64,000 nt of DNA. It comes from Leptobrachium leishanense. Taxonomy: Eukaryota; Chordata; Amphibia; Anura; Megophryidae. The DNA lies in assembly GCA_009667805.1 (NCBI GenBank), contig CM019063.1, positions 357,898,113 through 357,962,112 of the forward strand, written 5' to 3'. Positions 56,821 to 64,000 of the stretch are shown here, piece after piece. The notes under the pieces are model-generated. The model did not search any database. It was given only the letters and a program-made list of their open reading frames with translations, and had not been told where the DNA came from. The translations under genes were made by a program, and so were the position numbers. How positions within the stretch are numbered: the first letter of the stretch is position 1; every line of letters starts with the position of its first letter.

Positions 56821-59800
56821 TGTCGGGTATATTGTAATGGAAAAATTAAAATGGATGCCTGTAGCCATCTTGTTTTAATGTAAAGTTTTTCTTTTTCAAT
56901 TTTCCCTAGTTTTAGAAATGGACAGAGCTTTTTTTTTAAAATAGTTCATGGCTGGGTGAACCAGAGAGTTATGAGGGTTTCTATAAATGCCAGACATGAT
57001 GTTATAGACGATAAAATGTCTCTATTTGATATAATGCTGAGCTAAGTGCCAGACATGTCATATTTAAATTTATTGGTTTGTTTTAACAAGTTTTTTTTAA
57101 AAAAAAGATATTTGCTTTTTGGGTATAGGAACAAATTTAAAATCTCTTTGCAATTGTATAATTATATTCACAAAATATATTTTTATAATCAATATATTTT
57201 ATTATATTTACAGTAGGAAATAGATGTTCCAAATATTTGTAGAGTATAATTGGTAAACAGTATAATTACTGAAGAATAGAATTTCTGTTGATTTTAACTA
57301 GAAAGGAATTTACTTAGTAGATACTTTGAGAGGAGTGGAGATATTAATTTAATTTTGACAGGAGAGACCAAAAGTCTAGGATTGAATATAGGGTCTTTGT
57401 TAAGACAGATTAATCTTTGACCTGAAATAAGATATATTAACCCTTTCGCTGCTGAGGCGTTTCACGCCTCTGTGCTGAGGTCATATTTACCGGTTTTGCT
57501 CATCATGTTTAAATGCGTTTTGAAGGCTTATTTTAGTATATGACCCAGACATATTATATATCGTTCTTTCCGTCAGACTCGGCAGATTAATAATATGTCA
57601 TTATTATATGTATACGTCATGACCTGTCTGTATATTATAACAAAAAATGCAATAAAATATGAATTTTCAATAATTTACAACATGTAAAGTGTATTTTTTT
57701 CACATTTTAACATGCGAGCAATTGCGGTTATATTTTGTATGGGGTGCGCTTGTTAAAAAAATTAGAGATGGGGTCTCGTTACATTTTTTTTGGGGGGAAA
57801 TTACGCGATTTTTAACAAACGCATCGCATACAAAAATCGTTAGTGCAGCATCATTGTTCACATTATAATTGAAATGGGAACAATATTGCTGCATTAACAA
57901 ACCAAAAAAAAAAAACTTGTTTATTTTTTTTTTTATATTTTTTTTTAAATATTTTTTTTTTTATTTTATTTTATTTTTTTAAAAACTTTTTTCACTGTGG
58001 TGTTTGGTATCGTTGGAACGGCCATGCTCTGGCCGATCCAACAGTACCAAACATTAACCCCTAGCTGCCACGGATCGGGAGATAGGGGATTCATTGGAAT
58101 CCCCTATCTCCACCGTTGGTGGCAGCTAGGGGTTAACTCCAGGACTGGCGTCATCGTGCTATGCACGATGACGCCAGTCCTCAGGGGGAGTTCCTGGAGG
58201 CTTGGCCGACATCCAAGATGTCGGCCAGCTCCGGGAAAGGATCACGAACCGGCGCTTTTCAGCGCCGATTCGTGATCCGGTTCCCCAGGGGTTAATGAGA
58301 GCCACCGTTTGGAAGGGCAGGCTGTGCCCTTCCAAGCGGTGCCTGTCTTAACCCCCTGCTCCCCGGCGATCGGGAGGGAGAGAGGTCCGAAGGACCTCCC
58401 CCCTCCCTTTCAGGCGCCTCCTCCACACATGCGGGGGGCGCCTGAAATAGATGTCATCGCGTAGCCGCGATGACATCTAATGTCCCCGCCGGGCTCCCGA
58501 GTGCTGGGCTGACATCCAAGATGTCAGCCCGCACCGGGGGGCGCAGCAATCCGCCGGAATCCGGCGGATTGCTGCCTCCTGTGCTCGGACGCGCTGAGCG
58601 CGTCCGTAGCACAGGAGAACCACTTGGCTGGACGCACTGAGCACGTCCATAGCAGCCAAGTGGTTAAAATTTAATTGTGGAATTAATTTGAAGAGCAACA
58701 CTGCCCTCTTGAGGCATAGTAAATATTATATTAATACAGAGAATGTAATATTTAAATGAAAGGGGTAGAGTGTCAGTGACGTCAAATTGACTATAATTGG
58801 AGCTGTACTGTTCGTTGCAGGGCATTCAGACCATCCCAGGACAATGCACTTCATATCATCCCAAGACACGATCATGCATTGATTCAGAGATTCAGATCAT
58901 TCCAACACACAATGCATTCAAGATATTACATATCACTTAATCAGGTCCACACCTCTAACTCACATGCACTGAATATCTGACTTTGATAATTTTCACATAT
59001 TCCAAAAACAATATATTACATAAAGAATATTCAAAGACTGTAACTCATTGAATCCAGATTGGAGAGGTAATGTATGAAAGCTATTTAAGGAATTAATGTA
59101 ATTATATATATATCTGGAGTATTTCTTGCAACAGATAGATCCAGAGTCTTCAAAATATTTCTAAATCTGCAGATAGAGATATGAAGAAGAATCGGATATA
59201 AGGATTTTATCCTGAAGAAATTGTTGCAAAGTGAAATACAAATATATATATATATATTGAATTTGGAAATGACTGTGATTGAAATTAATAAGCAAGGAAT
59301 TATATAACTACAATATAAAAAGCAGAAGAATAGACGCTTAATTCTCGATATTAGGGGAGGATTCACTAAATAAGTTTTTATTACTTATCATTCTAGAAAT
59401 AGAATAAGTGATAGCTCATCTTTTATTGATCCACGTAGTATAGAGAGATACATATATCTCTACAAGATCTAGCGTGTTAAACATTGGTTTGCTGGGAAAT
59501 ACAGGTTAATTGTTTCCGTTAAGCAGAAATGTTTATTAACCATTTGTGTATAGTTACTAACTGATAAAGTAAATGATATTAATCATATATGCAGTTACTA
59601 ACAGGAGATACATATATTGGGAAGCTAGTAATCTATGTGCTGATGGATGGATATGTTGTTTATAAATCTTTGTTTATGATATGAGATTTGAAACTTTTTT
59701 GTAAACGTAATAATACGTTTTTATCCGATTATTGATTAGTGTGTTCTTCAAAGCAAAACACAGACAATTAAAAGAATTTAGGAGAATTTCTAGGAAATAT

Positions 59801-59850
59801 AAACGATTGATATTTGTATCTTGTATAAGTTTCTTATTGAATATAAATCT
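56821..59850. repeat. TGTCGGGTATA element copy 2, split by a piggyBac-type insertion
   Basis: It begins TGTCGGGTATATTGTAATGG and follows copy 1 (46619-48501) block by block: AAAATGGATGCCTGTAGCCAT, TTTATTGGTTTGT, GTGGAATTAAT, GACGTCAAATTG, AGATAGAGATATGAAGAAG, GATAAATTCACTAAATAAG-like, ACACAGACAATTAAAAGAAT. The collinearity is interrupted only by 57441-58663. The right end is degraded; similarity fades near 59850. Confidence 0.7.
57441..58663. mobile_element. piggyBac-type non-autonomous element, best complete copy
   Basis: CCCTTTCGCTGCTGAGGCGT at the left, CAGCCAAGTGG at the right, TTAA on both sides (57437-57440, 58664-58667). 1223 bp. Internal mirrored blocks: GGAGATAGGGGATTCATTGG/CCCCTATCTCC, CTGGCGTCATCGTGC/GCACGATGACGCCAG, GACATCCAAGATGTC (twice), CCGCCGGAATCCGGCGG. 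The filled site in copy 2 of the TGTCGGG element corresponds to an empty region in copy 1. Confidence 0.88.
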
Positions 59851-60342
59851 CGACAGACAATACCAATAGAATATAAACATAATATCTGCATTTGACATAA
59901 TGCCTGTGTATGGAAATTGTAGTAACATCTTGTATCCGTACTGTATAGGGATTTCCAGTCATTATAATTTTCTGAATCTTATCCCTGCAGCAGTAAGTGA
60001 CCCCAGAGCTCTCGCTGTATTCTGCCCAGTCCTTTACTTTTGTAATACAGCAGTAATCTATTGTAAAAAACGTTGTTACAGTGAGGATTGGGGTTGCTTT
60101 TTGCAGCTGGTTTTATATCTCTCCGGGGTACATGGAGAGACATAAAACAAAGGATTTTGCTTCTCCACAGGGAACATACTAATCCTGCTAAAATAAAGCG
60201 TGAAACTGGTCTTTTGATATGCTAATTAGTGCTTTTGTTTATTTATATTTTATTTATTTATTTTTTCAGAGCAAGACAGTTCAGTGTGTGCAGAGTGATA
60301 ATGTGTGAGCCTTCTGGCACAGTAGGTGAGGTAAATTCAGAT
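59851..60342. other. Unassigned DNA
   Basis: No repeat recognised. A polypyrimidine-AG at 60250-60269 is followed by a short cysteine-containing frame that hits a stop after 12 codons; I do not call an exon. Confidence 0.4.
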
Positions 60343-60720
60343 TATAGGAGTTATTCAGAGAGCACCGAAATTTCAGCGAGATTTTGGTGCTCTCTCCTTT
60401 GGCGCCCTTCGATGACCTCAATTCGCTGACTCTGCGGTAAATTCAGCATTCACAGCAGGGTCCTCGAAGCGTGCTGAATGGATCCACTGAACGCCGTCGA
60501 TAAACTTGCCGAACGCAGCCGCAAACCGGTGATAAACCACCATATGAATTGAAAAAACACTAAAAAATCAAACACATCCGACAAACCGACAAAAAATTCA
60601 CAGAATCGATCAGATAAACAGCTAAATGCAGTCGACAACCCAATGGAGTAAAAAAAAACAAAAAAAAATAAATGCAACTTTTAAAATGTGTTTTTTTTTT
60701 TAAAAAAAAAAAAATGCATG
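60343..60720. repeat. Interspersed repeat TTATTCAGAGAGCACCGAAA, copy 2
   Basis: Shares GTTATTCAGAGAGCACCGAA, the CAGCATTCACAGCAGGGTCC block and CGAAG...GATCCACTG with 5272-5480, including the following region of short A/C-rich CGACAA-type motifs and poly-A runs. Confidence 0.6.
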
Positions 60721-60865
60721 GAAACAATGTACAAGGTCCTGCATATCTGGTGAACGGATGGAAGTTCCATTGCTCTGCTTTCCACTTGGTAAATTTAGTC
60801 CCACATTTGTGGTTAATCCCATCTCACTGCCCACTTGAGCTTAACTCTTCCCTTCATTGACTCCC

Positions 60866-61412
60866 TGTCAGGACCGTACTACGGGTTGTGTAGCAGGTTG
60901 AGGTTGTGAGCCCAGGATGCAGTGATGAGGCAGGTTTCAGAATAAACAAAGAGTGTTTATTATAAATAAACAGTGGCAAGGGATCAGACAAGGTAATAGC
61001 AATAGAGACGTCAGGGTTCAGCAAGGGGTCTGGTACACGGGGAGTCTTAGATTGGGGGGGGGCAGAGGAGGAGCAGGATGGAAGGGTACCGGTGTATGAA
61101 GTAACGAATGTCCAGAATAAAGCAGATGGTCCTTGGAGTCTTTGGTAGAGTTTCAGGAGGTTTCAGGGAGCTTTGGCAGATTGGTCTAGCAGTCAGGAAC
61201 TTCATGGAATGTGGAAGTGAAGGGTTGAGGGTGGGGACTCCCTTATATGAAGGGCTAATCAAGGAGGATAAAGGGCAGGTTTGGATCCAGGGCCAGGACG
61301 TCAAAATGAGGAAGGTGCATTGTTCATACCAGAGCCTTGAAATCTGCAGGGGACATGCAGGATGTGAAACCAAAAGGGGGCGCCAGGGGGTGAGGGCCTC
61401 CAGGACCTTACA
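60866..61412 (-). repeat. LTR-like repeat A
   Basis: 547 bp, TG...CA. Contains GTTTATTATAAATAAAC and the AT-poor region GGGGGCGCCAGGGGGTGAGG. Differs from repeat B by a few one-base indels (AGGGAGC/AGGAGC, GGTCTAG/GGTTCTAG). Confidence 0.85.
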
Positions 61413-61537
61413 GAGCCCCCCTCTAAGGGCCGGACTCCGAACGGCCCAGGGCGAGGTCAGGGTCTTCACTGACGGCAGTCAACGAGCTCGGCAGAAGTGG
61501 ATCATCCGGCTGCCTGTATACTGATGGCACACGGGCG

Positions 61538-63178
61538 TCAAAAACCAGGGCCTGTAGTATCAGCTGGTTCTCCTGGACGTCCCGTACATGTTGGGACAGG
61601 GTGGCTATCTGGCCCACGAAGCCTGTCAGTGTACCCACCATCCAAGCAATCTCGGACTGGCCGGACTTGGAGGTGACTTCGGAGAGAACCGGCGGGGCAG
61701 CGCCCTTGGTGAGAACCGGCGGGGCAGCGCCCATGGAAAGGACCGGCGGGGCAGCGCCCATGGAAAGGACCGGCGGGGCAGCGCCCATGGAAAGGACCGG
61801 CGGGGCAGCGCCCATGGAAAGGACGCGGGGGCAGCGCCCATGGAAAGGACCGGCGGGGCAGCGCCCATGGAAAGGACCGGCGGGGCAGCGCCCTTGGAGG
61901 GGACCTCCTTGGCACTGCACGGCTCTGCGGCGGCGACCTCCTTGGCACTGCACGGCTCTGCGGCGGCGTTGAGCGACGTGGCCTTACGGCGACGACGACG
62001 GCCCCGTGGCGATGACAGCTCATGAGGATGTGCAGGGCAGCAGCGGCTGGAGAATCTGCGATGTGCAGGGCAGCAGCGGCTGGAGAATCTGCGATGTGCA
62101 GGGCAGCAGCGGCTGGAGAATCTGCGATGTGCAGGCAGCAGCGGCTGGAGAATCTGCGATGTGCAGGGCAGCAGCGGCTGGAGAATCTGCGATGTGCAGG
62201 GCAGCAGCGGCTGGAGAATCTGCGATGTGCAGGGCAGCAGCGGCTGGAGAATCTGCGATGTGCAGGCAGCAGCGGCTGGAGAATCTGCGATGTGCAGGGC
62301 AGCAGCGGCTGGAGAATCTGCGATGTGCAGGGCAGCAGCGGCTGGAGAATCTGCGATGTGCAGGGCAGCAGCGGCTGGAGAATCTGCGATGTGCAGCAGC
62401 AGCGGCTGGAGAATCTGCGATGTGCAGGGCAGCAGCGGCTGGAGAATCTGCGATGTGCAGGCAGCAACTTTTGACTTTTGTTCAACCTCCAATTCCAGGA
62501 GGCATGGGTGCGTCTCCAGCTCTTGGGTTTTGGTTTCACAGACAACCGAACGGTGGGTGTCATGGAGAAGAGGGCACCAATGAAGGCAGATCCCTGGCAT
62601 GGTGCACTCGAGATGGTCTTAGTAGCTCTTGGCCCAGGTTTCCTGGGAGCAGGGACACGCTTTGGTGCAGGAGGTTTAATTACCAGGCTTCTTCTGGGAG
62701 TTGGCTGGGACACAGGTTTTTCTTTGGGTGCAGATTTTTTATACCTAACATTTGATGAATTTATTTCCTGCAGGGCAGGCACAGTCTTTTTGGCCGGGTA
62801 GGTACCGGTTTCTCCAACAATGTCTTGCTGGCTCGACAGGTGCAGGCTTGATCTGAACAGGCTTTGCAATAACAGGTTTAGAAAAACTTTTTGTACCTGG
62901 CTTAGGTGGGCGTAGCGGCAGGCCGAGATCTGATGCAAGGGACCCCCACAGTAGAAACAGAGGTCTAGCGCCCTCCTTCTTGCCTTTTCTTTTGGGGTCA
63001 GCGGTCCTCTGGCTCCCTCCGTAGCTGGAACGCGCACCTTAGATGAGGTGCCCCTTGGGTCTTTCTGCACATAATCCAGCAGGGAGTTTAGATACTGCTG
63101 GATCTTCAGGAAGGCATCTTTTAAGTTTTCCACCATGGTGTATATCACTGCGGGCTCACAGGTTGTTGACTTCCACAT
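61538..63178 (-). CDS. Gag-like protein with CCHC knuckle and minisatellite-encoded repeats
   Basis: An ATG just three bases inside the LTR boundary opens 546 codons. The N-terminal part has VENLKDAFLKIQQYLNSLLD, then basic PKEKARRRALDLCFYCGG leading into a CCHC knuckle CFYCGGPLHQISAC, the layout of Gypsy-type nucleocapsid. A basic proline-rich stretch follows. Residues from about 230 are products of two minisatellites (RRFSSRCCPAH-type and PRRSFPWAL-type repeats) and are probably meaningless. A segment resembling a gag N-terminus (MVGTLTGFVGQIATLSQHV) lies at the far end in another frame. No protease or RT is present. Confidence 0.55.
   Translation of the reverse strand: MWKSTTCEPAVIYTMVENLKDAFLKIQQYLNSLLDYVQKDPRGTSSKVRVPATEGARGPLTPKEKARRRALDLCFYCGGPLHQISACRYAHLSQVQKVFLNLLLQSLFRSSLHLSSQQDIVGETGTYPAKKTVPALQEINSSNVRYKKSAPKEKPVSQPTPRRSLVIKPPAPKRVPAPRKPGPRATKTISSAPCQGSAFIGALFSMTPTVRLSVKPKPKSWRRTHASWNWRLNKSQKLLPAHRRFSSRCCPAHRRFSSRCCCTSQILQPLLPCTSQILQPLLPCTSQILQPLLPCTSQILQPLLPAHRRFSSRCCPAHRRFSSRCCPAHRRFSSRCCPAHRRFSSRCCLHIADSPAAAALHIADSPAAAALHIADSPAAAALHILMSCHRHGAVVVAVRPRRSTPPQSRAVPRRSPPQSRAVPRRSPPRALPRRSFPWALPRRSFPWALPPRPFHGRCPAGPFHGRCPAGPFHGRCPAGPFHGRCPAGSHQGRCPAGSLRSHLQVRPVRDCLDGGYTDRLRGPDSHPVPTCTGRPGEPADTTGPGF
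61690..61905. repeat. 27-bp minisatellite in the gag-like region
   Basis: About eight copies of GGACCGGCGGGGCAGCGCCC + ATGGAAA; one copy has lost two bases (GGACGCGGGGGC near 61823), which shifts frame. A following 36-bp unit (CCTCCTTGGCACTGCACGGC, TCTGCGGCGGCGA) is repeated twice. Confidence 0.93.
62026..62465. repeat. 33-bp minisatellite in the gag-like region
   Basis: Thirteen or so copies of GCAGGGCAGCAGCGGCTGGA + GAATCTGCGATGT. Three or four copies lack 2-3 bases (GCAGGCAGC or GCAGCAGC), so the encoded peptide alternates frames. This generates long open frames on both strands that are not genes. Confidence 0.95.
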
Positions 63179-63180
63179 TC

Positions 63181-63725
63181 TGTCAGGACCGTACTACGGG
63201 TTGTGTAGCAGGTTGAGGTTGTGAGCCCAGGATGCAGTGATGAGGCAGGTTTCAGAATAAACAAAGAGTGTTTATTATAAATAAACAGTGGCAAGGGATC
63301 AGACAAGGTAATAGCAATAGAGACGTCAGGGTTCAGCAAGGGGTCTGGTACACGGGGAGTCTTAGATTGGGGGGGGCAGAGGAGGAGCAGGATGGAAGGG
63401 TACCGGTGTATGAAGTAACGAATGTCCAGAATAAAGCAGATGGTCCTTGGAGTCTTTGGTAGAGTTTCAGGAGGTTTCAGGAGCTTTGGCAGATTGGTTC
63501 TAGCAGTCAGGAACTTCATGGAATGTGGAAGTGAAGGGTTGAGGGTGGGGACTCCCTTATATGAAGGGCTAATCAAGGAGGATAAAGGGCAGTTTGGATC
63601 CAGGGCCAGGACGTCAAAATGAGGAAGGTGCATTGTTCATACCAGAGCCTTGAAATCTGCAGGGGACATGCAGGATGTGAAACCAAAAGGGGGCGCCAGG
63701 GGGTGAGGGCCTCCAGGACCTTACA
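63181..63725 (-). repeat. LTR-like repeat B
   Basis: 545 bp, about 99% identical by eye to repeat A, same TG...CA ends. Confidence 0.85.
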
Positions 63726-64000
63726 GAGCCCCCTCTAAGGGCCGGACTCCGAACGGCCCAGGCGAGGTCAGGGTCTTCACTGACGGCAGTCAACGAGCTC
63801 GGCAGAAGTGGATCATCCGGCTGCCTGTATACTGATGGCACACGGGCGTCAAAAACCAGGGCCTGTAGTATCAGCTGGTTCTCCTGGACGTCCCGTACAT
63901 GTTGGGACAGGGTGGCTATCTGGCCCACGAAGCCTGTCTCGTGTACCCACCATCCAAGCAATCTCGGACTGGCCGGACTTGGAGGTGACTTCGGAGAGAA
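63726..64000 (-). mobile_element. Start of a second copy of the LTR-element interior
   Basis: Continues the match to 61413-61690 (GGCCGGACTCCGAACGGCCC to GGAGGTGACTTCGGAGAGAA) to the window end, with small indels (CTGTCTCGTG for CTGTCAGTG). It shows that the repeat unit extends beyond the LTR and is tandem with a period of 2315 bp. Confidence 0.85.

Larger units (their letters stand above)
60866..63725 (-). mobile_element. Short LTR-type element (LTR - gag-like ORF - LTR), part of a tandem repeat
   Basis: Two nearly identical 545-547-bp LTR-like repeats (60866-61412 and 63181-63725), TGTCAGGACCG...GACCTTACA on the + strand, bound a 1.77-kb interior. On the minus strand a purine tract AGAGGGGGGCTCTG stands next to the TGTAAGG start of the distal LTR. 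The interior encodes only a gag-like frame, so it is non-autonomous. Beyond 63725 the interior sequence starts again. Confidence 0.75.

Noticed and set aside
60270..60330. Possible exon after TTTTTTCAG reading SKTVQCVQSDNV, thrombospondin-like
   Set aside because: A TGA follows after 12 codons and no good donor precedes it, so an ADAMTS exon cannot be supported.
62026..62465. CRISPR-like array
   Set aside because: Units are contiguous without unique spacers, in a eukaryotic transposon; it is a minisatellite.
61588..62755. Plus-strand ORFs with repeated GWRICDVQGSS-type peptides
   Set aside because: Encoded by the 33-bp and 27-bp minisatellites in the wrong direction to the CCHC frame.

Overview
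This is a vertebrate nuclear genome window and almost certainly amphibian, most likely a frog. Two host genes can be recognised from intron-interrupted or regulatory-type coding sequence. Most of the remainder is a pile-up of transposon classes typical of anuran genomes: L1- and Tx1-clade LINEs, chromodomain Gypsy elements, YR/SGNH (Ngaro/DIRS-type) retroelements, Penelope-like elements, Tc1, pogo, hAT, piggyBac-type MITEs and a tRNA-derived SINE. Species cannot be fixed from sequence alone. There is one 100-N assembly gap (28145-28244). No rRNA genes, stand-alone tRNA genes or CRISPR arrays were seen.

Layout. 1-3.1 kb: L1 ORF2 scrap, piggyBac-type end, YR-SGNH remnant, DIRS/Ngaro ORF1 remnant, 54-bp minisatellite, AT-rich repeat. 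3.4-3.8 kb: two spliced exons of an ADAMTS6/ADAMTS10-type gene on the + strand. 3.9-5.2 kb: GC-rich foldback DNA with a 48-bp perfect palindrome, then a 19-bp minisatellite rich in CACGTG. 5.5-27.2 kb: a nested stack. A minus-strand L1 (hit by a solo LTR and a Tc1) is interrupted by a hAT element. The hAT is interrupted by a minus-strand chromovirus, which is interrupted by a 9.8-kb Tx1-type LINE with a 10-bp target duplication. 27.2-30.1 kb: a long inverted repeat enclosing a mirror-image piggyBac-type element at TTAA. 30.4-36.1 kb: a young full-length chromovirus with 732-bp LTRs and a CTTTG target duplication. 36.3-42.2 kb: SINE, TIR elements, a Penelope-like element with a hammerhead-like tail, and a pogo-type transposon.

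43.5-45.7 kb holds a FoxD-type forkhead gene on the minus strand. Its 3' end is split by a 936-bp solo LTR flanked by CTATG duplications. The reading frame on the far side of the LTR continues the protein without a stop, so the insertion replaced the C-terminus. 46.6-60.7 kb contains two copies of a 2-kb non-coding repeat, a Penelope-like element with 540-bp inverted arms, two more Tc1 copies, three piggyBac-type copies and three copies of a palindromic MITE. 60.9-64 kb is a tandem LTR/gag-like repeat (period about 2.3 kb) with two internal minisatellites, running off the window end.

The genes do not form an operon or pathway. The clearest biological story is repeated nested insertion, dated by intact target duplications, including one hit in the coding end of a developmental transcription factor gene.
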